Below, one piece after another: positions 25,500 to 35,757 of a DNA stretch of 64,000 bases (the stretch's first letter is position 1; the number at the start of each line of letters is the position of its first letter). The stretch is from Zavarzinella sp. (GTDB lineage: Bacteria; Planctomycetota; Planctomycetia; Gemmatales; Gemmataceae): the NCBI GenBank assembly GCA_041399155.1, contig JAWKTI010000003.1:372001-436000 (forward strand), given 5' to 3'. The notes beneath the pieces are model-generated. The model ran no database searches and had not been told where the DNA came from. It saw only the letters and a list, made by a program, of their open reading frames with translations. The translations under genes were made by a program, and so were the position numbers.

Positions 25500-28400
25500 A
25501 TGAACGACCAGAACGTTCAAGTAGAATCCGAGTTTATCTTTCGTCGGCTTGCCGAAACCTTCAAGATTTACGGCAGCAAGTCGGAATACAGCGGCACCTG
25601 GTGGCTGTTGATTCTGGGCGTGGTGCTGTTCCTGGCGGTCGCATTCGTCATCATGAAATATATTCGTGATGCCCGCAGTGTCCGCTGGTACTGGGCAACG
25701 CCGCTGGCGATTCTCCGCCTCAGCGTTTATGCCATTCTGGCAATCATGTTTCTGCTCCCTGCGAAACAGGATTATGAGAAATCGGAAAAACGATCCCGCG
25801 TGATTATTGTGCTGGATGTTTCCGGTAGTATGGCAAATGTCAGCGATGATGTGACCACCTCCAACAGTTCAGCAAACCGCACCACCCGCTTGCAGAAAGT
25901 GGTTGATTTTCTGCTGGATGATGCCAACGGTTTCATGCAGAATCTTTCGGCAAAGAACCCCGTTTACATTTACCGCGTGGGTAGCAGGCTGGATGAAGAA
26001 GTACAAACTTTTGAACGCAATGCCAGCAATCAACTGGTGCCTGTGTACCGTGCAGTTGCTGCCGATGGCAGTGCCCGGCGGGTGCAGGGGAATGCCTGGA
26101 CGAAAGAAGAATGGCGAGCCTTTGCCAGTTATGATTTTAAACCGTGGCTGACCAGAGGACTTTCGAACGAAGGGATTCAGCAGCTGGCAGCTACTGCTCA
26201 GTGGGACGGCGAGGCACCCGGCACTGCCGACTGGGCTCAACAATGGTTCGATGCCAAAGATGCTGCCATTCCCACCACACTGGCACCTGAAGACAAAGCC
26301 ACGCTGGAACGCAACCGCGATAAGCTGATGGGCCGCATCGAAGTTTACAAAACAATTGGTTCTGCCACCAACATTCCGGATGGTGTCACCAATATTCTCA
26401 ACCGCGAAGGTGGGAATATGGTCTACGGCATGATCATCTTCAGCGACGGCCAGAACAACTTTGGCGGTGGGGAAAACTCCATCAGCGATCTGCGATTACG
26501 TGCCAAGCGGGAGAAAGTTCCTGTCTTCACCGTGGGGATTGGTTCTCAGGAAAAAGTAATTTCCGTGCGAATCACCGATCTTTCCGCACCAGAACAAACC
26601 CCACCTGATGATCCCTTTAAGATTATTGTGGAAGTGGATGGCGATGGCCTGCTGGGCAAAAAAGCCCCGGTCAACCTGGAAGTGCTGGTACCTGGTGCCC
26701 CAGAACCAATTAAACTGCCATCCGAATTAGTTTACAAGCCGGGTGAACCACCCCATGGTACTGCCGAGTTTGTGATTGATCCGGCGAACGTGCCCGATGT
26801 CCTGCGTGCCAAAGATGAAGCGGCTTGCCCACCAATTCATTGCTGGAAGCCGACTGGTACCCGCGCCACCACACCCAGCGTCAAGGGAGAACGGTACGCC
26901 GAAAAGGAACACGTAACCGACTGGCAGATCCTGAAAGTGCAAAAACGCCCACTGCGAATCCTGTTGTGCTGCAGTGCACCCAACCGTGATTTCCAATTCT
27001 TGCTGACACAGTTAATTCGTGATAAAGCCGATCTCAGCGTGTTTGTACAAAACGATGGTGGGACCGGTGGCAAAATTAACCTGATGGAAGATGCAGAGCG
27101 TCAACTGACGAGATTCCCAGATAAGTTCTTCCTGGATGATGCTGCGGTGCCACCTGAAGACAAGTGGTACAATCTCAATCGTTACGATGCCATTATTTCT
27201 TTTGACCTCGACTGGACTGCCCTGACAGCAGAACAGATCCGCCTGGTCTTCAACTGGGTCAACACACAGGGTGGGGGACTGATGTTTGTGGCTGGTCACA
27301 TCCACACGGAAGAAATTGTGCGGCCAGACCCAGAAAACAAGTTCAAGCCGCTGTTGAATATTCTTCCAGTCATTCCTGGTGACCCACAACTTGCAGCAGC
27401 ACGTCGTGAAACGAACAAGCCATGGCGATTGGAATTCAAGAATATCGCTGGCGATATGGATTTTCTGAAGATCGATGATACCCTGCCGATTGAAGTTGCG
27501 TGGGAGCGTTACTTTACTGGTAACGACACACGCACCGATACCTCGCAGGTCATCCGTGGGTTCTACAACTACTTCCCGGTGGCAGACAAAAAGCCAGTTG
27601 CAACCACGATTGCTACATTCCCTGATCCTGATGCTATCAAACTGCCTGATGGCAGCAGCCCACCTTGGCTGGCTGTAATGAAGTACGGCGAAGGTCGCAC
27701 CGCATGGGTGGGGAATCCAGAATTGTGGCGACTGCGTCGTTATAAGGCTGCCTACTCGGAACGATTCTGGACCAAGTTTACCCGTTATCTGTCGATCGCC
27801 CGGATGCGGAAGAAAACCAGTCGTGGTACCCCACTGTTTGGTGGCACGTATACGATCGATGGTCCATTATCGGTGCGTTTCAAACTGTTTGATGCCAATG
27901 CAGGCCCACTGGCACAAAACAGTGAACCTCGCGTGGTGTTGCGACCAATCAACCTCGAAAAATACCCACCGGAAATTGAACGACTGGTGGGCGAAGAGCA
28001 GATTGCTGCTGCCAAGGCCAAATACCATGATAAATTTGCCCAGGAAGTACGGATGTCTGCCCGCAAAGTACCTGATGCCACTCCCGATGCCTGGGATGGA
28101 ATTTTTGAGCGTCGACTTCTACTGAACCCACAAAAGTTTGCTGCAGGTGTCTGGCGGGCCGAAGCGGAAGTGCCTGGCACCACCGAAATGCCGATTGGCA
28201 AATTTGTCATCAAGGAATCGAATCCGGAAGTGGATAACACCATGCCGAATTTCAAGGATTTGTATCTGTTAGCCTCTGATGTCAGCGAAGTGAAAAATAA
28301 CGTGCAGGATCAGGCGGTATGGAATACCATCTCGTCTTCTGCAGGGAATGGTGCGGAAGGTCAACGCCTGACATTCCGGTTTACCGATGAAGAAGCAGTA

Positions 28401-28610
28401 AAGAAAATCCCGGATTGCATCAGCTCCAATGTGCAGACACTACGGAACAAAGGTGCCATCGAAGACTATTGGGATCGTGGCGTAACGCTTCCCAGCTTCA
28501 TGACCAGCTGGATGACCGACAAGCCGATGCGGGTGGGCCTGATGCTCCTCATTGTGGTGGGACTGTTGTCGTTGGAATGGATGACCAGAAAACTATTAAA
28601 ACTGGCGTAA
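25500..28610 (+). CDS. vWA domain membrane protein
   Basis: 1036 residues from ATG 25500 (a GTG at 25491 is in frame). Two N-terminal membrane helices (WWLLILGVVLFLAVAFVIM and LRLSVYAILAIMFLLPA) precede a vWA domain with MIDAS DVSGSMANVSDD (~102-113) interrupted by a ~170-residue insert before YGMIIFSDGQNNFGGG. A class I GATase-like domain follows (LRILLCCSAPNRDFQFLLTQ; YDAIISFDLDW; GGGLMFVAGH), and a membrane helix (VGLMLLIVVGLLSLEWM) ends the chain. Substituting several MIDAS proteins in one operon with a MoxR ATPase is usual in planctomycetes; partners and function are not proven. Confidence 0.9.
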   Translation: MNDQNVQVESEFIFRRLAETFKIYGSKSEYSGTWWLLILGVVLFLAVAFVIMKYIRDARSVRWYWATPLAILRLSVYAILAIMFLLPAKQDYEKSEKRSRVIIVLDVSGSMANVSDDVTTSNSSANRTTRLQKVVDFLLDDANGFMQNLSAKNPVYIYRVGSRLDEEVQTFERNASNQLVPVYRAVAADGSARRVQGNAWTKEEWRAFASYDFKPWLTRGLSNEGIQQLAATAQWDGEAPGTADWAQQWFDAKDAAIPTTLAPEDKATLERNRDKLMGRIEVYKTIGSATNIPDGVTNILNREGGNMVYGMIIFSDGQNNFGGGENSISDLRLRAKREKVPVFTVGIGSQEKVISVRITDLSAPEQTPPDDPFKIIVEVDGDGLLGKKAPVNLEVLVPGAPEPIKLPSELVYKPGEPPHGTAEFVIDPANVPDVLRAKDEAACPPIHCWKPTGTRATTPSVKGERYAEKEHVTDWQILKVQKRPLRILLCCSAPNRDFQFLLTQLIRDKADLSVFVQNDGGTGGKINLMEDAERQLTRFPDKFFLDDAAVPPEDKWYNLNRYDAIISFDLDWTALTAEQIRLVFNWVNTQGGGLMFVAGHIHTEEIVRPDPENKFKPLLNILPVIPGDPQLAAARRETNKPWRLEFKNIAGDMDFLKIDDTLPIEVAWERYFTGNDTRTDTSQVIRGFYNYFPVADKKPVATTIATFPDPDAIKLPDGSSPPWLAVMKYGEGRTAWVGNPELWRLRRYKAAYSERFWTKFTRYLSIARMRKKTSRGTPLFGGTYTIDGPLSVRFKLFDANAGPLAQNSEPRVVLRPINLEKYPPEIERLVGEEQIAAAKAKYHDKFAQEVRMSARKVPDATPDAWDGIFERRLLLNPQKFAAGVWRAEAEVPGTTEMPIGKFVIKESNPEVDNTMPNFKDLYLLASDVSEVKNNVQDQAVWNTISSSAGNGAEGQRLTFRFTDEEAVKKIPDCISSNVQTLRNKGAIEDYWDRGVTLPSFMTSWMTDKPMRVGLMLLIVVGLLSLEWMTRKLLKLA

Positions 28611-28678
28611 CTGCTGCCCTGTTAATTTGTAACCTTGTGACATTGTTCTTTCTTGATAGCCCGGGTAATTGATTCATT

Positions 28679-31600
28679 ATGGCAACGACGAATTCAAATA
28701 TTGGTGTCGATCCGAAAATTGCCGATCCATTGGGGAAACTCAAAGGGATTATCCGCCGTTACGTCACGATCGAAAGTTTTCTGGCGCTGGCACTGTTCGC
28801 AGTGGCCTGGTTCTGGATTGCAATGATGCTGGACTATGGTGTGTTCCAACTGTTCGCTTTCGACTGGGCAGTTGATGCCCACCGTGGCTTCCGAGTTGTC
28901 GCACTGATCATTGCTTCCGCATTCTTTCTGGCATTGCTGCTGACGAAGTTGTTTATTCGTCTGACTCGCGATTTTTCTCAGGAAAGTCTGGCGATGGTGC
29001 TGGAAAGACGGCACCCACAACTACTGGGGGATCGTCTGATTACCGCTGTGCAGTTAACTGATCTGAAAAAAGCTGCCAGCTATGGTTATTCGATCGAAAT
29101 GATCAAGAAAACGATCGATGATGCTCGCGATCGGATTGATCAGGTTAATGTCAAGCAGGTATTCAACTGGAAACGCCTTTGGCGCCAGGCGTTTGTGTTC
29201 CTGGGTCTGTCCGTGGGGCTGTTTGTGCTGAGTGGGGTGGCGATCTGTGCCATCACACGCACCAAGCCAGCAGCGTTTGTGAACCGCTTTAATGATGTGT
29301 CTACAATTCTGGCAGAGCGTGATCTGTTTTTAAAGAAAACTCCCTGGCCACGGCGAGCCTATATTGAGGTAGTCAATTTTGAAGGTAATGAACGCCGAAT
29401 CGGGCGGGATGCATCATCCCCACTGATTCAGGTGGCAGCCTATCAATGGGTGATCGCCGATGATACCAGTGATTTCGGCTGGCGACCACTGACTTGGGCC
29501 GATGTTTCGAGCAAACTTTCCCAGAAGGATGTTCCTGCACTGCCCCTGCAGGAGTTGCGGGATTCCCGCCAGGTGGTCACATTCGGCACGTTGTTGTTCG
29601 GTGCGTCCCACCCATTCAAAATGCCTGAAATTCCCCGCGATGTGGCTGAAGTGCCTGAAGATTCCGCTGCCTGGAAAGTGGATCGCGTGAAGCAGGTGTT
29701 TGTCGACAACGAACAAGTGAAGACGTTGCTGGCAGCGAAGCACGGCGAAACGCTGACAAAAATTGAAAGTATCTTTACCCAACTGGATCAGTTGGCAGCG
29801 AAATCCTCAATGACACGCACCCTGCGAAAGCTGGACATCCCCAAAGAAGTGGAATTGTTTTATAGTGGTGTCAAAACCAGTGTCGATATGAAGATGCGGC
29901 CAGAACAATACAACGAGTTCTCCGCCACCATGACCGATCTGAAGGAAAGCGTTGAGTTTTACACACGTGGGGAAAACTTTGATACACCCACGAGAAAAAT
30001 TACGCTGGTACCGGCCCCTACACTGCAACTGTTCCAGCGGGATGAATACCACCCGGCGTACTTGTACCACAAGCCGCCATTTGTCGATCCGGCTGGCCTG
30101 CCTTCCGAAATGAAACCTTACGCCACCAATCCGCAGGTGTTGCAAGGCAAGAAACATCTGTTCAAAGATTTGAATATCTCACTGACCGGTGAAAAATCCC
30201 GAATTGATATCCCCGCTGGTACCGATCTGGTGCTGCGTGGCAAGGCCGACAAGCCACTAGTGGAAGCCGCCATCCTTCCCAAACAGGGTAAATTCCCTGG
30301 TAAAGCGGGCGAAGTGGAAAATCCCGATCCGATCCCACTGAAAATTGTGGATAATGGCTTCTCATTTACGTTTAATCAGGAAAATAACACCCAGATCACT
30401 CGGGAAACAGTTTTTGAACTGTTTCTGAAAGATACTGACAATGTCACCAGCAAACGGCTCGTGCAGGTCATTGTGGAAGAAGACCGCCCACCGGATGTGA
30501 ATGTGGCGGTGGATATCATCCGCAAGGTGGGTGATGTCTATCTCTGCACTGCACGGGCGATTCTGCCGTTCACCAAAGACAGTAAGGTGCGGGACGACCG
30601 TGGCCTAAACCGTGTCGATATGGTTTACACCTATGCTGAAGTAGAACCGCAGGCAATTGTTAACCAGCGGGCCAGCACGGCTGCGTGGGTGCTGAACAAT
30701 CTGCCCGCCATTCCCAATCACGGAAGCTGGATTTATGGTGTGGTGGCGTCTCAACAGGTGGCACCTTATGTGGGCTCCGAACGAACGGTCGTCAACAGTC
30801 GCGCTCCACTGGGTGCTTTTTCCGGTCCATATCAACGTAATGTGGGCCCCAGCATGGCAGAACTCGATAAACGTCTGACGTTACCACGCCCCCAGGGGCC
30901 AGACGATCAGATTTTGAAATCGGTGGAATTCCGAGGTTTGGAGCTTGATCCGGACCGTGCGTTTGACCTCGAGGTACATGCACCTGGTCTGGCACGGCGG
31001 GAAGAAAAGGATATCCAGCGGACTTACTTGCTGAATCTGGCCGTGGAAGCGGTCGACACCAATGTGGAAGGTGGCAAGCCAGGCACCACCCTGAATACCG
31101 AAACCTTTACCTTCAAAATTGTTTCTGATGGGGAATTGTTAACGGAAATCGGTCTGGAAGAACAAACGCTGGTGGACAAACTGGATGATGCGATTGCCCG
31201 CCTGCGAAAAGCAGATTCCGACTATCTGTCGATGGCCGCACGATTCAGTTCGTTATCAGGTGCGAATGCCGATTTCAGCCCGGAGAAGACCCGTTCTACT
31301 GGTATTCTGGAACTGATTGCCAAATCTCGCGATGTGGTGTCTGAAGTCAATACCGATTACTCCCGTCTGGCATTAGAGTATCGTGCGAATCGACTGCAGG
31401 ACTCCTTGATTGCAGCGTTGACCGAAAAGGTGATTCGCCCACTCAATAGCAGCGTGTCAGAAGATTTCCCCAATTGTGAAGCTGCTGTGGGACGCATTTC
31501 ACAGCAATTGTCTACCAATATCGCACCCAACGTTGAGGAATCCCGCAACGCTCAACTGACATTGACAACATTGATCAACAAGCTCGAAAATATCCGCCGC

Positions 31601-32017
31601 AGTATCCGAGAAGGTCAGGATTTGAAGAATATCCAAGCAGAAGCAGAACGTATTCGGGATGCATTGATTCGCGAAAGAAATGCTTATGCTACTTACGCAA
31701 AGGATTACCTGGATGGCCTCGAACAAATTCGTGTTCAGATTCCAAACGCAGCGGTTGCAGTTGTTTCTGGTGGTGAATTGAAAGTTTCGCTTACCACTAT
31801 CGTGGGGGCTGCTTACCTGGGCAGTTACGAAGTGAAACTGGTGCCGACACCCGGCAGTGAAATTACCGTACCCGCCAGTGTGAAAGTGGACCCTGCCACC
31901 AACAAACTGGAATTTACGATCAAAGCAGGTTCGAAGAAGAGCACGGGCTTTTCGATTCGTCTGGTGCCGGACATCGGCCCCACCCCACCTCGTGAATTGA
32001 AAGTAATTGTGCAGTAA
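28679..32017 (+). CDS. large DUF4175-like membrane protein
   Basis: 1112 residues. Three N-terminal membrane segments (SFLALALFAVAWFWIAMMLD; VVALIIASAFFLALLLTKLF; VFLGLSVGLFVLSGVAICAI) with a cytoplasmic part holding MVLERRHPQLLGDRLITAVQL, the usual DUF4175-type start. A long exported region contains helical stretches and beta-sandwich parts (VVEEDRPPDVNVAVDI, around 600), then a coiled-coil-like section (~830-1010) and a small C-terminal beta domain. It closes the operon, 68 bp after the vWA gene. The DUF4175 label is by likeness of layout; less sure than the upstream genes. Confidence 0.7.
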   Translation: MATTNSNIGVDPKIADPLGKLKGIIRRYVTIESFLALALFAVAWFWIAMMLDYGVFQLFAFDWAVDAHRGFRVVALIIASAFFLALLLTKLFIRLTRDFSQESLAMVLERRHPQLLGDRLITAVQLTDLKKAASYGYSIEMIKKTIDDARDRIDQVNVKQVFNWKRLWRQAFVFLGLSVGLFVLSGVAICAITRTKPAAFVNRFNDVSTILAERDLFLKKTPWPRRAYIEVVNFEGNERRIGRDASSPLIQVAAYQWVIADDTSDFGWRPLTWADVSSKLSQKDVPALPLQELRDSRQVVTFGTLLFGASHPFKMPEIPRDVAEVPEDSAAWKVDRVKQVFVDNEQVKTLLAAKHGETLTKIESIFTQLDQLAAKSSMTRTLRKLDIPKEVELFYSGVKTSVDMKMRPEQYNEFSATMTDLKESVEFYTRGENFDTPTRKITLVPAPTLQLFQRDEYHPAYLYHKPPFVDPAGLPSEMKPYATNPQVLQGKKHLFKDLNISLTGEKSRIDIPAGTDLVLRGKADKPLVEAAILPKQGKFPGKAGEVENPDPIPLKIVDNGFSFTFNQENNTQITRETVFELFLKDTDNVTSKRLVQVIVEEDRPPDVNVAVDIIRKVGDVYLCTARAILPFTKDSKVRDDRGLNRVDMVYTYAEVEPQAIVNQRASTAAWVLNNLPAIPNHGSWIYGVVASQQVAPYVGSERTVVNSRAPLGAFSGPYQRNVGPSMAELDKRLTLPRPQGPDDQILKSVEFRGLELDPDRAFDLEVHAPGLARREEKDIQRTYLLNLAVEAVDTNVEGGKPGTTLNTETFTFKIVSDGELLTEIGLEEQTLVDKLDDAIARLRKADSDYLSMAARFSSLSGANADFSPEKTRSTGILELIAKSRDVVSEVNTDYSRLALEYRANRLQDSLIAALTEKVIRPLNSSVSEDFPNCEAAVGRISQQLSTNIAPNVEESRNAQLTLTTLINKLENIRRSIREGQDLKNIQAEAERIRDALIRERNAYATYAKDYLDGLEQIRVQIPNAAVAVVSGGELKVSLTTIVGAAYLGSYEVKLVPTPGSEITVPASVKVDPATNKLEFTIKAGSKKSTGFSIRLVPDIGPTPPRELKVIVQ

Positions 32018-32264
32018 TTCGAAGAACAAAGCGTGTAATCGATTGCAACTTCGCCCACAATTCAGAAAATGAGCGTTGCCATCTAATTCTGGTTGATATG
32101 GAATTTACCCCAGACCCAAATTTTTTCCGTTTCAGCAAGTACTCGCAATCCCACTACCTTGCTCTCGCCCAACTACAGGCAAATATGCTAAGATAGAAAC
32201 TGGCGTTCTGGCGAGCCATTTACCCTCTGTCTGTCATACCTACCATCGCCGTTGGACAGCACGC

Positions 32265-34202
32265 ATGCAAGCATCTCGTATTATCCTGTGGGCACCCTCA
32301 ACTGCAGCAATGGTTTTTGCATTGTGTCTGTCTTTGACTTCCGATTGTCTGGCACAAAGCGGTAATGCTGGCACGAATGAGGCAGCGAATCGCGCGGATG
32401 CTGCGAAAACCTTCAAAGAAAAGGTGGGGCCTTTTGTTGATAAGTATTGCATTCGCTGTCATGGCACCCGACCCAAAGGTGGGGTCAATCTTCAATCGGC
32501 ACTGAAAAATCCTGGCAGTGCGTCTTCGTTTGAACATTGGAAAAAGGCAGTTGCCAGCGTCAAAGTGCACGATATGCCACCGGAAGATGCAGGAAAAATC
32601 CCCACCGAAGCCGAGCGGGGGCAATTTCTCGAATGGATTGGCAAACTGAAATATTTGAGCCCGAAAGACCCGGGGCCTTTCGTGATCCGTCGGCTCACCA
32701 AAGCAGAATATGCCAATACGCTGCATGTATTGTATGGTGTGGACCAATCAATTGCCGACAGTCTGCCCGAAGAAGTCGTTGGTGCGGGATTTCTCAATAC
32801 TATTTCCCCTCTGCAATCGGAGCAGTTTCTGAGCATTGCCAACAAGGTGATCGATCAGGTGATTGCCCCTGAGGGAAAAGAACCGACGGCAGTGCAAAAG
32901 CGACTGTTTGGCGAGTTACCGCTGAACGGAGCGAATCTGCGAGAGGAAGCCCGCCGAGTTGCCCGATCGTTGGCACGGCAAGCCTACCGTCGCCCAGCAT
33001 CAGACGCAGAACTGGATGTGCTGGTAGGAGTATTCGACCTCGCCCGCGACAACAATCTGAGCTATACCGACTCGTTGGGCCTGATGTGGAAGGCGATTCT
33101 CGTCTCTCCCCAGTTCCTTTTCATCACCCCAGCCGGGGAAGTCGACTCGAAAGAGCCGATTGTGCCACTGGATGATTACCAATTAGCCTCCCGGCTTTCC
33201 TATATGCTGTGGTCTGCCCCACCGGACGCGGAATTGGCCGCACTGGCCGATCGAAAGCAATTGCATCAGCCGGGAGTGTTGCGGGCACAAGTAGAGCGAC
33301 TGTTGAAGGAGGAACGGTCGCGGGCACTGTTCGATGGTTTTGGCAGCCAGTGGCTGGGTGTGGGTGACCTGGATCGGCAGGTGTTCGATCCGGAATTGTT
33401 TCCACAGATCACCCCCACACTCCGCAAGGCAATGGTCGAAGAGGCCCGCTTATTTTTTGAAAGTATTGTGCGGGAAAACCAAAGCGTGGTACGATTCATT
33501 GACAGTGATTACACTTTTCTGAATGAGCCACTCGCAAAACTGTACGGTCTGGACCAGAATGTCAAAGGCAGCGAAATGCGCCGGGTTAAGCTGGAAAATG
33601 CCAACCGTGGTGGTCTGTTGGGTATGCCTGCGATGCTGGCGACGACCTCTTTCCCCAACCGCACCAGCCCGGTTCGGCGCGGTGTGTGGGTGCTGGAGCA
33701 GGTGTTGGGCGAACGTGTTCCCCCACCCCCACCGAATGTGCCAGAACTTGCCGAACAGGATGGGAAGAAAATAAAGGGCTTAACGTTGCGGCAGCGAACC
33801 GAATTGCACCGCACCGAATCGACGTGTGCGAACTGCCACAAGGTTCTCGACCCGATTGGATTTGGTCTGGAAAATTTCGACGCAATTGGCCAATGGCGGG
33901 TGAAAGATGACGGCGGCCTCCCCATCGACTCAGTGGGGCAACTTCCGAATGGCAGCAGTTTCAACAGCCCAGCCGAATTGAAGAAACTGCTGGCAAAGCG
34001 AGAAGCAGATATTGCCCGAAATCTGACCGAACGGCTGCTGGCATATGCACTGGGGCGACAACTGGAAGGATATGACGAAATTGTCGTGGATCAGTTAATG
34101 GTTCCGATCGCCAAAGACAACTACCGCGTGCGGACGATTATTACCGAAGTCATCAATAGTTACTTATTTACTCATCGCAGAGTCAAAGGAGCAAAACCAT
34201 GA
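32265..34202 (+). CDS. DUF1592/DUF1588/DUF1585 protein with cytochrome-like PSCyt1 domain
   Basis: 645 residues; signal peptide to about LAQSGN. A c-type haem motif CIRCH (Cys62/Cys65/His66) lies in the PSCyt1-type segment GPFVDKYCIRCHGTRPKGGVNL. DUF1587 (FVIRRLTKAEYANTLHVLYG), DUF1595 (ARRVARSLARQAYRRPASDAEL), DUF1592 (LASRLSYMLWSAPPDAELAAL), DUF1588 (RTELHRTESTCANCHKVLDPIGFGLENFD, second CxxCH at 521-525) and DUF1585 (LTERLLAYALGRQLEGYDE) follow in order. This is the standard full planctomycete module. The stop overlaps the next start (ATGA at 34199). Confidence 0.93.
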   Translation: MQASRIILWAPSTAAMVFALCLSLTSDCLAQSGNAGTNEAANRADAAKTFKEKVGPFVDKYCIRCHGTRPKGGVNLQSALKNPGSASSFEHWKKAVASVKVHDMPPEDAGKIPTEAERGQFLEWIGKLKYLSPKDPGPFVIRRLTKAEYANTLHVLYGVDQSIADSLPEEVVGAGFLNTISPLQSEQFLSIANKVIDQVIAPEGKEPTAVQKRLFGELPLNGANLREEARRVARSLARQAYRRPASDAELDVLVGVFDLARDNNLSYTDSLGLMWKAILVSPQFLFITPAGEVDSKEPIVPLDDYQLASRLSYMLWSAPPDAELAALADRKQLHQPGVLRAQVERLLKEERSRALFDGFGSQWLGVGDLDRQVFDPELFPQITPTLRKAMVEEARLFFESIVRENQSVVRFIDSDYTFLNEPLAKLYGLDQNVKGSEMRRVKLENANRGGLLGMPAMLATTSFPNRTSPVRRGVWVLEQVLGERVPPPPPNVPELAEQDGKKIKGLTLRQRTELHRTESTCANCHKVLDPIGFGLENFDAIGQWRVKDDGGLPIDSVGQLPNGSSFNSPAELKKLLAKREADIARNLTERLLAYALGRQLEGYDEIVVDQLMVPIAKDNYRVRTIITEVINSYLFTHRRVKGAKP

Positions 34203-35584
34203 ATTTCCAGTCTCATGTCAATCGCCGTGCCATGCTCAAAGGAGTGGGGGTCTCGCTTGCTCTGCCGTTCATGGATTCCCTCGGGTGGGCTGCTGGTGGT
34301 AAAGGCAATCTGACGACAAAGCCACCTGTGCGGCTCGCCTTCATGTATATGCCCCACGGTGTCATTATGGACCAGTTCTGGCCCAAAAACCCAGAAACTT
34401 TCCTCAAAACACCACCACCAGCACTGGAATCACTTCGTCCGGTCATCGACCAATGCCTGCTGATGAAGGGTATTTCCGGCATTCCCATCAACCCATTCAA
34501 TGGGGCACCACACGCACTGGAGCTGTCAACCTGGCTTACCGCACGACTTCCGGATCCAGATACACGCAGTAAGGTCAACATTGCCATTTCTGCTGACCAG
34601 ATCATGGCGAACTATGTGGGCGGCCATACGTTGTTGCCTTCGCTGGAACTGGCGACGATGCCGCAGACCCATAAGGAAAATCAGGAGGGCCTGCACGAGG
34701 CTTATTATTCCCACTGCAGCTACCGCTCTCCCACGCAGGCAATGCCAGCAGAGATCGACCCACGCCGGGTGCTGAATCGCTTGTTTGGAAAAAGTGACAA
34801 ACCCGGTAATTCTGCTCAGGCCAATCCACTCGACCGGAAAATGCTCGACCTGGTTCTCGGTGGGGCAAAAGATCTTCGGCGAAAACTGCCTGTTTACGAC
34901 CAGCAGAAACTGGATGAATATCTCGATAGTGTGCGTTCCGTAGAACGGCGGATTGCGGCAATCGAAGATCGGCAGAAAGATGCAGCGATGGAAAAAGCTG
35001 GGGTTCGCAGCAGTAAGCGGTTCGATTCCGATTCTCCCCAGATTGAAATCAAAATTCCCGAAGGCGATAAGCGAAGTGAATATATGCAGGTGATGTGCGA
35101 CCTGACCGTGCTCGCCTTCCAGACGGATACGACGCGGGTAAGCACCTACATTGGTTCCACACCGAATGGAGTATCCTATCCCGAACTGGGCTTCAGAGAC
35201 GTCCATCATTCCCAGACCCACCACAACAACCAGAAAGAGATGGTGCGGAAAGTCGCGGCGATTACCAAGTTCAACATCGATCAGTTTGCCTACATGGTGA
35301 AAAAGATGGCCGGTCTGCGCGAAGGTGCGGGCACACTGCTCGACAATTCCATTATGATGTGGGGCTCCGGCCTGGAAGATGGCAATCGGCACACCCGTGC
35401 GAATCTTCCGTTTATCATCGCTGGCAAAGGTGGTGGTTCGATCAAGACTGGGCAGTTCTTAGCCACGACGAAGGGCAATCAGGGCGACTTGTTGATGACA
35501 ATTCTGGCCTGTGCGGGGGTTCCGCTGGATCGGCCCATCGGTATTGGAACCAAACAGATCAAAGAAATGTTTGCCAATGGCTGA
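34199..35584 (+). CDS. DUF1552 domain protein
   Basis: 461 residues; Tat-like start VNRRAMLKGVGVSLALPFMDS. Blocks MYMPHGVIMDQFWPK, HALELSTWLTARLPDP, YRSPTQAMPAEIDPRRVLNRLFG, DEYLDSVRSVERRI and DNSIMMWGSGLEDGNRHTRANLP are those of DUF1552, a relative of DUF1501. The four-base overlap with the DUF1592-group gene shows translational coupling. The pair is thought to act outside the cytoplasm; no reaction is known. Confidence 0.94.
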   Translation: MNFQSHVNRRAMLKGVGVSLALPFMDSLGWAAGGKGNLTTKPPVRLAFMYMPHGVIMDQFWPKNPETFLKTPPPALESLRPVIDQCLLMKGISGIPINPFNGAPHALELSTWLTARLPDPDTRSKVNIAISADQIMANYVGGHTLLPSLELATMPQTHKENQEGLHEAYYSHCSYRSPTQAMPAEIDPRRVLNRLFGKSDKPGNSAQANPLDRKMLDLVLGGAKDLRRKLPVYDQQKLDEYLDSVRSVERRIAAIEDRQKDAAMEKAGVRSSKRFDSDSPQIEIKIPEGDKRSEYMQVMCDLTVLAFQTDTTRVSTYIGSTPNGVSYPELGFRDVHHSQTHHNNQKEMVRKVAAITKFNIDQFAYMVKKMAGLREGAGTLLDNSIMMWGSGLEDGNRHTRANLPFIIAGKGGGSIKTGQFLATTKGNQGDLLMTILACAGVPLDRPIGIGTKQIKEMFANG

Positions 35585-35643
35585 TCAGTTACAGCACGTG
35601 GGATATCAATCCGATATATGAACACTTGTACGAATATTAAAAA

Positions 35644-35659
35644 TGTTCCACGTGGAACA
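35644..35659. promoter_or_regulatory. parS: parS-like site 3
   Basis: Third perfect TGTTCCACGTGGAACA, in the 173-bp gap between the DUF1552 and sigma-factor genes. Outer arms GTACGAATAT (35628-35637) and ATATTCGTAC (35663-35672) are inverted repeats around it, making a 45-bp overall palindrome. Upstream TATATGAACACT resembles the TATATAGACACT at the same place in site 1. Confidence 0.75.
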
Positions 35660-35757
35660 CTGATATTCGTACGATAGTAAAAGTATCTGTTACCGATTGA
35701 CTTCCATGATGGAATCCCCTGTGGTGGGGTGCTAAGATATTGATACAGGGGAATATC

